A stretch of DNA of 64,000 bases from Polynucleobacter antarcticus. Its GTDB lineage: Bacteria; Pseudomonadota; Gammaproteobacteria; Burkholderiales; Burkholderiaceae. Shown here piece after piece: positions 28,639 to 37,779 of this stretch (position 1 is the first letter of the stretch; each line of letters begins with the position of its first letter). Location of the stretch: positions 124,001-188,000 of the forward strand of contig NZ_CP028941.1 of assembly GCF_013307245.1 (NCBI RefSeq), read 5' to 3'. Under the pieces are notes generated by a model. The model was given only the letters and a program-made list of their open reading frames with translations, did no database searches and was not told the origin of the DNA. The translations under genes and the position numbers were made by a program.

Positions 28639-29708
28639 CACAGCCTTCGATTCTTGTGATGGCTGGTGGTACAGGCGGACATATTTTCCCAGGTTTAGCT
28701 GTCGCTGAATATCTACGTATTTGCGGCTGGAAAGTATCGTGGCTAGGCAATCAAAGTGGTATGGAATACCGCCTGGTCAAAGCATGTGGTTTTTCATTTG
28801 AAGCTATTCATTTTGGCGGCTTACGCGGTAAAGGGATTAAAGCAAAGCTGATGCTGCCGTTCAATCTTTTAAGAGCAAGCTTTGAGAGTTGGAAGATAAT
28901 GCGCCGCTTAAAGCCCAATGTTGTCCTTGGTATGGGCGGTTACATTACCTTTCCTGGTGGATTAGTTAGTAAGCTATTAAATAGACCATTGGTGTTGCAT
29001 GAGGCAAACTCCGTAGCAGGTAGTGCAAATACAGCTTTAGCAAAAATCGCGATGCGCACTTTAACTGGCTTTCCAAATACGATGGAACATGCTGAGTGGG
29101 TCGGTAATCCTATTCGAGAAGAGTTTGAAGTATTAGGGGCGCCATCAATACGTTATGCGCAGCGCTCTGGAAATTTATCCATCTTGGTTGTTGGCGGAAG
29201 TCTTGGAGCTGCCGCCTTAAATGAAGCCATGCCAGCCGCCTTAGCGCTCATGGATCAAGCTGTACGTCCGCATGTCATTCATCAGGCTGGAGATAAGCAT
29301 TTGGCAAGTCTTCAGCAGCGTTATGCAGAGCTAGGTGTAGAGGCAGATATCCGTGCGTTTATAGAGGATATGCCTGCTGCATATGCGCAGGCAGACTTGG
29401 TGATTTGCCGTTCAGGTGCAATGACCATCTCAGAAATTGCAGCATGTGGAGTGGCATCTTGCCTCATTCCATTTCCATATGCGATTGATGATCATCAAAC
29501 AGCCAATGCCCGTTTTTTATCTGATGCCAAGGCAGCTATTCTTTTGCCGCAAGTAGATATGAACCCACAAGATCTTGCTTTGATGATCCAAAACTTCAAT
29601 CGTAAAGACTTACAAGTCATGGCAGAGCATGCGCATGCATTGGCAAAGCCCAATGCAACCCAGCGTGTTGCGGAAATATGTGCCGATTGTGCGGGAGTAG
29701 CTATATGA
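28635..29708 (+). CDS. murG: UDP-GlcNAc:lipid I N-acetylglucosaminyltransferase MurG
   Basis: MurG converts lipid I to lipid II on the cytoplasmic face. The 357-residue GT-B enzyme has the N-terminal G-loop [16 protein letters not shown] near 9-24, [12 protein letters not shown] near 97-108, the second G-loop [13 protein letters not shown] near 185 and the sugar-nucleotide region [15 protein letters not shown] near 257-271 followed by [14 protein letters not shown] near 277. All family motifs are present and length is standard. It overlaps ftsW and murC through ATGA. Confidence 0.96.
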   Translation: MTQPSILVMAGGTGGHIFPGLAVAEYLRICGWKVSWLGNQSGMEYRLVKACGFSFEAIHFGGLRGKGIKAKLMLPFNLLRASFESWKIMRRLKPNVVLGMGGYITFPGGLVSKLLNRPLVLHEANSVAGSANTALAKIAMRTLTGFPNTMEHAEWVGNPIREEFEVLGAPSIRYAQRSGNLSILVVGGSLGAAALNEAMPAALALMDQAVRPHVIHQAGDKHLASLQQRYAELGVEADIRAFIEDMPAAYAQADLVICRSGAMTISEIAACGVASCLIPFPYAIDDHQTANARFLSDAKAAILLPQVDMNPQDLALMIQNFNRKDLQVMAEHAHALAKPNATQRVAEICADCAGVAI

Positions 29709-31138
29709 AGCATATCGTCCAGCAAATCCATTTTGTAGGTATTGGTGGTGCGGGTATGAGCGGCATTGCAGAGGTATTACTGAACTTAGGTTATCAGGTA
29801 TCAGGTTCTGATTTATCAAAGAGTGCAGTAACAAATCGACTTAAAGAATTAGGCGCCGTCATTCATATTGGCCATGCTGCTCAGAATATTGGTACTGCAG
29901 AAGCAGTAGTGATTTCTACTGCAGTGACCGGTAACAATCCAGAAGTATTGGCTGCACGAGCGGCTAAGGTACCCGTGATTCAGCGTGCCGTTATGTTGGG
30001 CGAGCTGATGCGTCTAAAGCAAGGTATTGCTATTGCAGGAACACATGGCAAAACTACAACAACGAGTTTAGTGGCCTCTGTTTTGGCTGAGGGTGGTTTA
30101 GATCCTACGTTTGTCATTGGAGGAAAGTTAAATTCAGCTGGTGCTAATGCGCGTTTAGGTCAAGGTGATTTTATTGTGGTTGAGGCTGATGAATCCGATG
30201 CCTCATTCTTACAACTCTTTCCAGCTATGGAAGTAGTGACTAATATTGATGCTGATCATATGGATACTTATCAGCATGATATGGCCAAACTTAAGCAGGC
30301 TTTTGTGAAATTTACCCAACGCATGCCATTTTATGGCGTTGCAATTCTCTGCATAGATGATGAGAATGTTAGAAACATTATTCCTTTTGTTTCTCAACCA
30401 ATATTGCGTTATGGCTTTGCTGAAGATGCGGATATCCGCGCACATCATGTCCGTGCTGAAGGCACTCGTATGCACTTTACGGTTGAGCGTAGAACAGTTC
30501 GAAGACACGGCAATAAACCAGGTCCATTAGAGATCCAATTAAATTTACCGGGGTTACACAATGTTCAAAATGCATTGGCAGCTATTGGTATTGCAACGGA
30601 ATTAGGCATAAGTGATCAGGCGATCATGAAAGCCTTATCTGAATTTAGTGGTGTGGGTCGTCGCTTCCAAAGGTACGGTGAAATTCCATTACAAACAGGC
30701 GGAAGTTTTACTTTAATTGATGACTATGGGCATCATCCAGTAGAGATGGCTGCTACCTTAGCAGCAGCGCGTGGCGCATTCCCTCATCGTAGATTGGTAT
30801 TAGCATTTCAGCCACATCGTTTTACACGGACTAGAGATTGTTTTGGAGAATTTGTACAGGTTCTCAAAAGCTTTGATGCATTGGTCCTGACGGAAGTTTA
30901 CCCAGCGGGAGAGTCTAAGATTGTCGGTGCGGATAGCCAAAGCTTAATGAAAGCAGCTATCACTACAGATCAGAATATCAGTAGCTTAGATGTTTCTGCG
31001 GTTGCATTTGCAGGAACGGTAGCGGAGATGCCTGAAAAGTTAAGAGCCATATTATGTGATGGTGATGTCCTCATTACGATGGGTGCAGGCTCGATAGGTG
31101 GATTGCCGCATGTATTGATGGAGGGAAAGCATGTTTAA
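29705..31138 (+). CDS. murC: UDP-N-acetylmuramate:L-alanine ligase MurC
   Basis: MurC adds the first stem residue, L-alanine. From ATG 29705 the product is 477 residues, starting [20 protein letters not shown] with the UDP-binding loop, then the ATP loop [16 protein letters not shown] near 112-127, [13 protein letters not shown] near 160 and [18 protein letters not shown] near 338. The start is fixed by the ATGA overlap with murG; an upstream in-frame ATG at 29678 would lie inside murG and add unrelated residues. murB, which precedes MurC in the pathway, is not in this cluster. Confidence 0.95.
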   Translation: MKHIVQQIHFVGIGGAGMSGIAEVLLNLGYQVSGSDLSKSAVTNRLKELGAVIHIGHAAQNIGTAEAVVISTAVTGNNPEVLAARAAKVPVIQRAVMLGELMRLKQGIAIAGTHGKTTTTSLVASVLAEGGLDPTFVIGGKLNSAGANARLGQGDFIVVEADESDASFLQLFPAMEVVTNIDADHMDTYQHDMAKLKQAFVKFTQRMPFYGVAILCIDDENVRNIIPFVSQPILRYGFAEDADIRAHHVRAEGTRMHFTVERRTVRRHGNKPGPLEIQLNLPGLHNVQNALAAIGIATELGISDQAIMKALSEFSGVGRRFQRYGEIPLQTGGSFTLIDDYGHHPVEMAATLAAARGAFPHRRLVLAFQPHRFTRTRDCFGEFVQVLKSFDALVLTEVYPAGESKIVGADSQSLMKAAITTDQNISSLDVSAVAFAGTVAEMPEKLRAILCDGDVLITMGAGSIGGLPHVLMEGKHV

Positions 31139-32144
31139 GCAAGACAGGCAACTACCTACCTGGGGTGAGCGTGTGAAACAAGAGCTCGCAAGCCTGGATA
31201 TTCATTCGCTCGGTAGAGTGGGTGTTTTGCTTGGCGGGCGATCTGGTGAGCGTGAGATTTCTTTAATGTCTGGTACAGGTGTATTAGAGGCTTTGTTATC
31301 CAGAGGTGTAGATGCCCATGGGTTTGATCCTGGCTTACGTTGCCCCACTGAAATAGCAAAAGAAAAGTTTGACCGAGTATTTATCTCCTTACATGGTCGC
31401 TATGGTGAAGATGGCACTATTCAAGGCTTGTTAGATCTTTTAGATTTACCTTATACCGGTAGTGGCGTGCTGGCTTCTGCATTAGCGATTGACAAAATTA
31501 CTACCAAACGTATTTGGTTGAGTAGTGGGCTTTCAACCCCAGTATTTGAAGAGCTTACTGCGGATTGTGATTGGTCTGCAGTTGTGAAGCACTTAGGGCT
31601 ACCTTTAATTGTGAAGCCTGCGCATGAGGGATCTTCTCTAGGTTTAACGAAGGTACAAGCCCTCGAAGATTTACCTGCTGCTTACAAACTTGCCGCTGGT
31701 ATGGACAAAAAAGTGATTGCGGAGAGCTGCATTATTGGAGATGAGCTTACTTGTCCATTAGTGGGCTTTGGTGATTCCGCTGAGGCTTTACCAGTCATCA
31801 AAATTATTCCTCCGCAGGCGAATTACGACTTCCACAACAAATACTTTTCTAATGAAACGCAGTATTTATGCCCAACTGGTTTAAGCGCTGAGGTTAATGA
31901 GGAAGTACAAGCATTAGCTTTGGCTGCCTACAAAGTCCTTGGTTGTAAAACCTGGGGCCGTGCTGATGTCATGTTAGACAAAAAAACTGGTAAACCTTAC
32001 CTATTGGAAATGAATACTTCGCCAGGTATGACTTCTCACTCTTTGGTACCCATGGCAGCAAATGCAGCCGGCGTTGAATATGCAGATCTAGTGTTGTGGC
32101 TATTAAGTCAAACTTTGCAAATTAATGAAAATGTAGATCTGTGA
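31131..32144 (+). CDS. ddl: D-alanine:D-alanine ligase
   Basis: Ddl makes D-Ala-D-Ala for MurF. The 337-residue ATP-grasp protein has [19 protein letters not shown] near 31-49, [20 protein letters not shown] near 88-107, [17 protein letters not shown] near 110, [15 protein letters not shown] near 158-172, and the metal and substrate site [20 protein letters not shown] near 293-312. It carries an extra N-terminal stretch of about 25 residues before the core compared with short DdlB. It overlaps murC by 8 nt and ftsQ by one or four nt. Confidence 0.95.
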   Translation: MFKQDRQLPTWGERVKQELASLDIHSLGRVGVLLGGRSGEREISLMSGTGVLEALLSRGVDAHGFDPGLRCPTEIAKEKFDRVFISLHGRYGEDGTIQGLLDLLDLPYTGSGVLASALAIDKITTKRIWLSSGLSTPVFEELTADCDWSAVVKHLGLPLIVKPAHEGSSLGLTKVQALEDLPAAYKLAAGMDKKVIAESCIIGDELTCPLVGFGDSAEALPVIKIIPPQANYDFHNKYFSNETQYLCPTGLSAEVNEEVQALALAAYKVLGCKTWGRADVMLDKKTGKPYLLEMNTSPGMTSHSLVPMAANAAGVEYADLVLWLLSQTLQINENVDL

Positions 32145-32998
32145 TGACACTATTAGATCGTTTCGGCGATATTTTTTCCGCCATCATGTCCCCGCTCTGG
32201 AATTACCCAGAGCGTATGCAAAAGCTCAGTCGTTTTTTAGTGCGTAGCTTTATTTTGATGGCCTGTATAGGGGTTCTTATTTGGCTAAGCCAGCGTCCTG
32301 TTTTTGTAATACGACAAGTGATGATTGAGCCTATTGCCGGACAAACCCTTAAGCATATTAATAAGCCGGTTGTGAAGCAGCAGGTTTTAGAAACAGTGCA
32401 AGGTAACTTTTTCAGCGTCCGATTGGAGGAAGTAAAGCGTGGATTTGAATCCATGCCTTGGGTTCGCCAGGCAAATGTTCGAAGAGTTTGGCCCAATGGA
32501 CTTGTAATTAGTATTGAAGAGCAAAAGCCTTTTGGTACATGGGGCGGAAAAAATAGCCAGACCCTCATGAATATTCATGGCGAACTTTTTGCAGGACGCA
32601 TCTCAGATGTTGGTGAGGGTATTACCTTGGTTGATTTTTATGGACCAGAAGATGCGAGCAAGGAAGTGATGCGCTTATTTGAAAGAGCGAGCATCTGGTT
32701 TAAGCCTTGGAATGCTGAAGTAAAAAGTCTGACTTTATCGGATCGTTATGCCTGGTCCGTGAAGCTATCTAATGATATGAAGGTTGAATTCGGGCGTGAT
32801 GAAGAGAATTCAGACAAAAACTTGACTGAAGATCGAGTGGCGCGCCTTTTTAAATATTGGCCACAAGTACAAGAAAAATGGGCAAATCGAATTGATTCTA
32901 TTGATCTGAGATATGCCAATGGTTTTACAGTGCATCTTGCTTCTGTAAGTGTGAAAAAGAATGAAGTAGAAGGTAAAAAAAGTGAGCAGAAGCAATGA
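32144..32998 (+). CDS. ftsQ: Cell division protein FtsQ
   Basis: FtsQ is a bitopic inner-membrane protein that bridges early and late divisome proteins through FtsB and FtsL. The 284-residue product has a cytoplasmic tail, a membrane span near residues 34-49 (FILMACIGVLIWLSQR), a POTRA domain (VFVIRQVMIEP onward) with MPWVRQANVRRVWPNGLVIS near 103-122, then the FtsQ-type beta domain with EEQKPFGTWG near 124. The C-terminus is lysine-rich. ATG 32144 overlaps the ddl stop as TGATG; GTG 32141 is an alternative. ftsA starts 22 nt later. Confidence 0.93.
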   Translation: MTLLDRFGDIFSAIMSPLWNYPERMQKLSRFLVRSFILMACIGVLIWLSQRPVFVIRQVMIEPIAGQTLKHINKPVVKQQVLETVQGNFFSVRLEEVKRGFESMPWVRQANVRRVWPNGLVISIEEQKPFGTWGGKNSQTLMNIHGELFAGRISDVGEGITLVDFYGPEDASKEVMRLFERASIWFKPWNAEVKSLTLSDRYAWSVKLSNDMKVEFGRDEENSDKNLTEDRVARLFKYWPQVQEKWANRIDSIDLRYANGFTVHLASVSVKKNEVEGKKSEQKQ

Positions 32999-33020
32999 GT
33001 AATCAGAATGGACAATCACG

Positions 33021-34250
33021 ATGAGTAAGGACAACCGCGATTTATTAGTAGGCTTAGATATTGGTACATCTAAGGTGGTGGCTTTAGTCGCCGAACTAAC
33101 TCCTGATGGCCAATTCAACGTAGTAGGTGTTGGCCAAACCGCTTCTAAAGGATTAAAAAAGGGCGTGGTTGTCAATATTGAAGCAACTGTGCAGTCTATT
33201 CAGAAGGCGCTGGAAGAGGCTGAGGTGATGGCTGACCGTCAAATCGTGCAAGTGTTTACTGGCATTGCTGGAAATCATATTGTGAGTTTTAACTCTAGCG
33301 GTATGGTGGCGATTCGAGATAAAGAGGTAGGCGCTGGTGATGTCGAGCGTGTCTTAGAGACTGCAAAAGCAATCAATATTCCAACAGATCAACAGATTCT
33401 TCATATTTTGGTTCAAGAATTTATCATCGATGGACAAGAAGATGTCCGTGAACCCATAGGTATGAGTGGTTTGCGCCTAGAAGTAAAAGTACATATCGTT
33501 ACTGGTGCTGTGAGTGCAGCGCAAAACATTGTGAAGTGTGTTCGTCGTTGTGGTTTAGAGGTGAATGATCTCATTTTGCAGCCACTAGCCTCCAGTTTAG
33601 CGGTACTGACAGAGGATGAAAAAGAGCTTGGCGTGGTCTTGGTTGATATTGGTGGTGGCACTACTGATATTGCCATTTACTGTCAGGGCTCTATTCGTCA
33701 TACGGCTGTCATTCCTATTGCAGGGGATCAAATTACTAATGACATCGCTATGGCATTGCGCACCCCAACATTAGATGCAGAAGACTTAAAAATCCAATAT
33801 GGTATTGCTCGTCAAGATATGGCTGATCCTAGCACCATGATTGATGTGCCTGGTGTGGGTGATCGTGACCCACGCCCGATGTCTAAGCAGTCTTTGGCTG
33901 CTGTCATTGAGCCACGGGTCGAGGAATTATTTACCTTAGTAAGGGGTGTGGTGCGGGACTCTGGTTATGAAGACATGGTGTCCTCCGGAATTGTTCTGAC
34001 CGGCGGAACTTCTCTCATGCCTGGCATGGTGGATTTGGCTGAGCAAGTCTTTTTAAGGCCTGCACGCATTGGCAACCCTGAATATCGTGGCCACTTACAT
34101 GAAGTTTTACGAAGCCCAAGATTTGCTACCAGCATTGGTTTGTTAATGGAAGGGCAAGCGCAATTATTGCGTGGCCGAAGAGTATCTCAATCAGGCGCGT
34201 TACAGAGTGTAGTGTCGCGTATGAAGGAATGGTTCGCAGGAAATTTTTAA
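33021..34250 (+). CDS. ftsA: Cell division protein FtsA
   Basis: FtsA is an actin-like ATPase that tethers FtsZ to the membrane. The 409-residue protein shows the phosphate-1 loop GLDIGTSKVVALVAE near 12-26, the SHS2/1C domain, the phosphate-2 segment VLVDIGGGTTDIAIY near 202-216, the adenosine motif VLTGGTSLMPGM near 326, and the C-terminal amphipathic membrane helix SRMKEWFAGNF at the very end. All hallmarks are intact. A 56-nt gap separates it from ftsZ. Confidence 0.96.
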   Translation: MSKDNRDLLVGLDIGTSKVVALVAELTPDGQFNVVGVGQTASKGLKKGVVVNIEATVQSIQKALEEAEVMADRQIVQVFTGIAGNHIVSFNSSGMVAIRDKEVGAGDVERVLETAKAINIPTDQQILHILVQEFIIDGQEDVREPIGMSGLRLEVKVHIVTGAVSAAQNIVKCVRRCGLEVNDLILQPLASSLAVLTEDEKELGVVLVDIGGGTTDIAIYCQGSIRHTAVIPIAGDQITNDIAMALRTPTLDAEDLKIQYGIARQDMADPSTMIDVPGVGDRDPRPMSKQSLAAVIEPRVEELFTLVRGVVRDSGYEDMVSSGIVLTGGTSLMPGMVDLAEQVFLRPARIGNPEYRGHLHEVLRSPRFATSIGLLMEGQAQLLRGRRVSQSGALQSVVSRMKEWFAGNF

Positions 34251-34306
34251 GTTTTGTTGTTTTTACTTCGTCGTCAATGTAGTGCCTTATTTACCTAGGA
34301 GGGTAT

Positions 34307-35644
34307 ATGGAATTTGAAATATTAGATCAAGAAACTGCTGGCAAAACCATTATTAAAGTGGTTGGAGTTGGTGGTGCTGGCGGCAATGCTGTTCAGCATA
34401 TGATTCGTCGTGGGGTTAACGGCGTAGAGTTTATTTGCATGAACACCGATGCTGGCGCATTACAGCGCTCTGAGGCCTCTGTGAATTTGCAACTAGGCTC
34501 TAGCGGACTTGGTGCCGGCGCTAAACCAGAAATCGGTGCAGCTGCTGCTCAAGAAGCACGTGCTCGTATTGCTGATTCATTGCAAGGTGCTCATATGGTA
34601 TTTATTACTGCTGGTATGGGGGGCGGAACTGGAACAGGCGCTGCGCCAATCGTTGCCCAGGTAGCAAAAGAAATGGGTATTTTGACTGTTGGTGTCATCA
34701 GCAAACCATTTGATTTTGAGGGCGCAAAGCGTCTTAAGGTAGCAGAAAATGGTGCGCTTGAACTCGAATCATATGTTGATTCTTTAATTGTTGTTCTCAA
34801 TGAAAAACTCTTTGAAGTGATGGGTGAAGATGCCGAGTTCGATAAGGCATTTGCTTGTGCTGATGATGTATTGCACAACGCAGTTTCTGGTATCGCAGAA
34901 ATCATCAATGTTCAGGGTTTGATCAACGTTGACTTTGAAGATGTTAAAACTGTAATGGGCGAGCAAGGTAAGGCGATGATGGGAACTGCTACTGTTTCTG
35001 GTATGGACCGCGCACGCTTAGCTGCTGAAGCTGCAGTAGCCTCGCCATTACTCGAGGGTGTTGATCTTTCTGGTGCACGTGGTGTACTAGTAAACATTAC
35101 TGCGAGTCGGACATTGAAGTTATCCGAGACGCGCGAAGTCATGGCAGCAATTCGAGGTTACGCTGCGGATGATGCAACAGTCATTTTTGGTACGGTCTAT
35201 GATGAAAGCTTAGGTGATGCATTGCGTGTGACTGTGGTAGCTACGGGATTAAATAATCCGCAGGCTAGACAACATCAGCAGCCAGAAGTTGTCTGGAGAC
35301 AGGCTACTGGTACTCATGACGCCATGCCAACGATGGCAGACTTAAATAGCTTTGCGCCTGCTAGTGCTTCTGCTGCCATGAGTAAAGTGGGTCTTGATTC
35401 GGCTTTAAATACGACTGCAGGCGTAGCGTTGACAGGTGCTGGAAGCATTCCCTCGATGGCGCAGCCAGCATCCAGTGGTGTGGATTACAGTCAATATGAT
35501 TTGCCACGAGTATTCCGTAGTTCTCGCGAGGCTACACCAGTACCCACCCTAGGTGCTGATAGCTCCCCGCAGGCCAAAACCATGTTGGATAAAGGTGCTG
35601 ATTACTACGAGATACCTGCTTTTTTACGTAAGCAAGCAGATTAA
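34307..35644 (+). CDS. ftsZ: Cell division protein FtsZ
   Basis: FtsZ is the tubulin-like GTPase forming the cytokinetic ring. The 445-residue protein has GVGGAGGNAVQHM near 20-32, the tubulin signature GGGTGTGAAPIVAQVAKEMG near 105-124, the synergy-loop region NVDFEDVKTVMGEQGKAMMG near 207, a variable linker from about 320 rich in Ala, Ser and Met, and the conserved C-terminal peptide EIPAFLRKQAD that binds FtsA and ZipA. An unusually strong Shine-Dalgarno, AGGAGGG at 34297-34303, lies 3 nt before ATG, in contrast to the coupled overlaps upstream, consistent with the need for high FtsZ levels. Confidence 0.97.
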   Translation: MEFEILDQETAGKTIIKVVGVGGAGGNAVQHMIRRGVNGVEFICMNTDAGALQRSEASVNLQLGSSGLGAGAKPEIGAAAAQEARARIADSLQGAHMVFITAGMGGGTGTGAAPIVAQVAKEMGILTVGVISKPFDFEGAKRLKVAENGALELESYVDSLIVVLNEKLFEVMGEDAEFDKAFACADDVLHNAVSGIAEIINVQGLINVDFEDVKTVMGEQGKAMMGTATVSGMDRARLAAEAAVASPLLEGVDLSGARGVLVNITASRTLKLSETREVMAAIRGYAADDATVIFGTVYDESLGDALRVTVVATGLNNPQARQHQQPEVVWRQATGTHDAMPTMADLNSFAPASASAAMSKVGLDSALNTTAGVALTGAGSIPSMAQPASSGVDYSQYDLPRVFRSSREATPVPTLGADSSPQAKTMLDKGADYYEIPAFLRKQAD

Positions 35645-35675
35645 ACGACTGATCAATACAATAGGCAGTTGCAAA

Positions 35676-35726
35676 ATGCCAGCGCGGCGCCCCTCCGGAC
35701 GACGAATCCCGCGCTAGCGTTGGCAT
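35676..35726. promoter_or_regulatory. GC-rich imperfect hairpin between ftsZ and the peroxiredoxin gene
   Basis: ATGCCA plus GCGCGG (35676-35687) pair with CCGCGC and TGGCAT (35709-35714 and 35721-35726), with a 6-nt bulge (TAGCGT) on the right arm and a 21-nt loop. No T tract follows, so it is not a standard terminator. It could stabilise the ftsZ 3' end or regulate the downstream gene. Confidence 0.4.
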
Positions 35727-35756
35727 ATTCATGACAACTATTTAACGGGAGATTTT

Positions 35757-36257
35757 ATGATTGCAGTCGGACAAAAGTTACCAAATGCGACTCTGTATGA
35801 GTTTTTAGATGAGGCAACTGAAGGTTGCGCCATTGGTCCCAATGCATTTGAAGTGGAAAAGCTGACCGCTGGTAAAAAAGTAGTGATCTTTGCATTGCCG
35901 GGTGCATTTACACCTACCTGCTCTGCAAAACATGTTCCTGGATTTGTTGAGCATTTTGATGCGATCAAAGCTAAGGGTGTTGACGAGATTTGGTGTGTGG
36001 CAGTCAATGATCCATTTGTGATGGGTGCATGGGGTCGTGATCTGAAAGTTGGCAATAAAGTACGCATGTTAGGCGATGGAAGTGCTGAGTTCACTAAAAA
36101 ACTGGGGATGGAGTTTGATCTAACTGCCCGTGGTTTAGGTGTTCGCTCACAACGTTATGCCATGATTGTTGAAAATGGCATCGTGAAAACTCTGGATCTT
36201 GAAGATGCTGGAAAATTTGAAGTAAGTGATGCTGCTTCAGTATTGAAAAAGCTCTAA
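35757..36257 (+). CDS. Peroxiredoxin (Prx5 / AhpC-TSA family)
   Basis: A thiol peroxidase reducing hydrogen peroxide and organic hydroperoxides. The 166-residue protein shows the Prx5-type active site PGAFTPTCSAKHVPGF near residues 48-63, with the peroxidatic cysteine in PTCS, then VNDPFVMGAWG near 84 and an arginine in the VRSQRYAMIV strand near 129. A cysteine at position 81 (IWCVAV) might act as partner, otherwise glutathione or thioredoxin does. It lies between ftsZ and lpxC, as in other Burkholderiales, and follows a GC-rich hairpin by about 30 nt. Confidence 0.92.
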   Translation: MIAVGQKLPNATLYEFLDEATEGCAIGPNAFEVEKLTAGKKVVIFALPGAFTPTCSAKHVPGFVEHFDAIKAKGVDEIWCVAVNDPFVMGAWGRDLKVGNKVRMLGDGSAEFTKKLGMEFDLTARGLGVRSQRYAMIVENGIVKTLDLEDAGKFEVSDAASVLKKL

Positions 36258-36263
36258 GTAGTT

Positions 36264-36394
36264 ATTCCTGAATTTAGATAAAGCATGATGAAGCAACGTA
36301 CGATCGCCACCCCCGTTAAAACTGTCGGGATTGGTCTGCACTCTGGCCGTAAGGTCACGTTGACGATTAAGCCTGCTCCGGTAAATTCAGGAAT
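36264..36394. repeat. 13-bp perfect inverted repeat flanking the lpxC start
   Basis: ATTCCTGAATTTA at 36264-36276 is the exact reverse complement of TAAATTCAGGAAT at 36382-36394. The arms enclose 105 nt that include the lpxC start codon at 36285. In mRNA they could form a long-range stem over the initiation region. One arm is non-coding, the other is within lpxC codons 33-37. Confidence 0.55.
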
Positions 36395-37199
36395 CTCGTT
36401 TGTTCGTATTGATACCCCAGAGCCATTCGTGATAGCGGCTACTGCTCTGGCGGTATGTGACACTCGCTTAGCATCCGTTATTCAAAAAGATGGTGTCCGA
36501 GTGTCTACAGTAGAGCATTTGCTTTCAGCTTGTGCTGGCTTAGGCCTAGATAATCTTTTGATTGAAGTAGATGGGGAAGAAGTACCCATCATGGATGGTA
36601 GTGCTGCCTCATTCTTATTCTTAATAGAGTCTGCAGGTATTGCTGAGCAAGATGCACCAAGACAATTTTTAGTAATTAAAAAACCGATTGAGGTAAGAGA
36701 GGGAGATAAGCTTGCGCGTTTAGAGCCTTTCTTCGGCTTTAAACTCGACTTTACTATTGACTTTAAACATCCAGCCGTCGATAAGACGGGCCAACATTTT
36801 GTTGTTGACTTTGCTGAGCATGCGTATCGAAGTGAAATTGGACGTGCGCGTACCTTTGGTTTTGCTCACGAAGTTGAAGCATTGCGCGAGATGGGTTTAG
36901 CGCGTGGTGGAAGTTTAGATAATGCGATCGTGTTAGACGAGCATCGAATTCTCAATAACGAAGAGCTTCGTTATGAAGATGAGTTTGTGCGACACAAAAT
37001 ATTAGATGCGATTGGAGATCTTTATTTAGTGGGGCACCCTATTATTGGCGCCTATATCGCTGAAAAATCAGGACATGCATTAAACAATGCTTTACTGAGA
37101 AAGCTTCTGGACGATCCAAGCTCCTATGAAATAAGCACGTTTTCTGAAAATAAGGCTCCCTCAGCCTACTCTAAAGAGAGTCAACCTCTCTTTTTCTAA
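36285..37199 (+). CDS. lpxC: UDP-3-O-acyl-N-acetylglucosamine deacetylase LpxC
   Basis: LpxC is the zinc deacetylase that commits UDP-sugars to lipid A. The 304-residue protein begins [20 protein letters not shown] with the typical KQRT start, and shows [15 protein letters not shown] near 78-92 (first zinc His), [16 protein letters not shown] near 97, [12 protein letters not shown] near 190 and [20 protein letters not shown] near 233-252, containing the other zinc ligands. The Shine-Dalgarno is weak and lies near a 13-nt arm of a long-range inverted repeat. A terminator hairpin overlaps its last codons. LpxC dosage is tightly controlled in known bacteria. Confidence 0.96.
   Translation: MMKQRTIATPVKTVGIGLHSGRKVTLTIKPAPVNSGISFVRIDTPEPFVIAATALAVCDTRLASVIQKDGVRVSTVEHLLSACAGLGLDNLLIEVDGEEVPIMDGSAASFLFLIESAGIAEQDAPRQFLVIKKPIEVREGDKLARLEPFFGFKLDFTIDFKHPAVDKTGQHFVVDFAEHAYRSEIGRARTFGFAHEVEALREMGLARGGSLDNAIVLDEHRILNNEELRYEDEFVRHKILDAIGDLYLVGHPIIGAYIAEKSGHALNNALLRKLLDDPSSYEISTFSENKAPSAYSKESQPLFF
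37173..37195 (+). terminator. Rho-independent terminator overlapping the lpxC 3' end
   Basis: Arms AAAGAGAG (37173-37180) and CTCTCTTT (37186-37193) pair perfectly around a 5-nt loop and run into a T5 tract. The stem covers the last codons of lpxC and the stop codon follows directly. Confidence 0.7.
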
Positions 37200-37229
37200 C
37201 TCCCCCATAGCAAATAAGTTTATTTAGCT

Positions 37230-37724
37230 TTATTTTTGTAGGAGCTTCTCAACCGCTTCACGTAAGTCAGAGTCAGGGTCTAATTTCTCCAGTAGGGATT
37301 CCCAGGATGCCCTGGCGACAGGATTAAAACCTTGCGGCTTTCGCTCTGTTTGTAGGCCAGTTCGAGCTTTTATTTCCCAATGGGGTGGAGCAGGTTTGAT
37401 GCGAACCTTAATGGATAAGCAAATTACCCCTTTTTTTGATAACTCATTGATTAAGCTAGGTAAAACTTGCTGTAAGCGCGTAGCAATCGTAGCCCCGCTG
37501 ACTAGTAAAAAGAGTTCATTTTGGCCGCCAGAACGCCACCCAGCTTCAATTTTTGAGCTGAAATGCTCTAGATCCAGGGTTGTCAAAGCTATATTAAGAG
37601 CAGTTTTGAGTTTGGCTAAATCTTCTGTTTTAGCCAAAATCCCTCCGAGCCCTTGTGAATCACGAAGATAGTCCAGCCACTCATGGGCGGCATTCCTACG
37701 AGTCGGTTTACGAGCGAAGTTCAT
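37230..37724 (-). CDS. dciA: DUF721 protein, DciA-type DnaB helicase loader candidate
   Basis: DUF721 proteins include DciA, the ancestral bacterial loader or operator of the replicative helicase, used where DnaC or DnaI is missing. The 164-residue protein has an N-terminal region (AAHEWLDYLRDSQGLGGILA, residues 12-31), the KH-like DUF721 core around LFLLVSGATIATRLQQVLPS near 71-90 and LSIKVRIKPAPP near 103, and a charged C-terminal helix. Position between lpxC and secA on the opposite strand matches dciA in other proteobacteria. Assignment to DciA is by family and context, not by direct evidence. It is divergent from secA across 55 nt. Confidence 0.75.
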   Translation of the reverse strand: MNFARKPTRRNAAHEWLDYLRDSQGLGGILAKTEDLAKLKTALNIALTTLDLEHFSSKIEAGWRSGGQNELFLLVSGATIATRLQQVLPSLINELSKKGVICLSIKVRIKPAPPHWEIKARTGLQTERKPQGFNPVARASWESLLEKLDPDSDLREAVEKLLQK

Positions 37725-37779
37725 GGAAAAAGAGGGGGGTGGGTGATAAACTCAAGGTCTTAATTTACTTCAATTTCCC

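Noticed and set aside
32810..33175. Antisense ORF of about 121 codons across the ftsQ-ftsA junction
   Set aside because: Covers two clear plus-strand genes and their junction, has low-complexity composition and no family resemblance.
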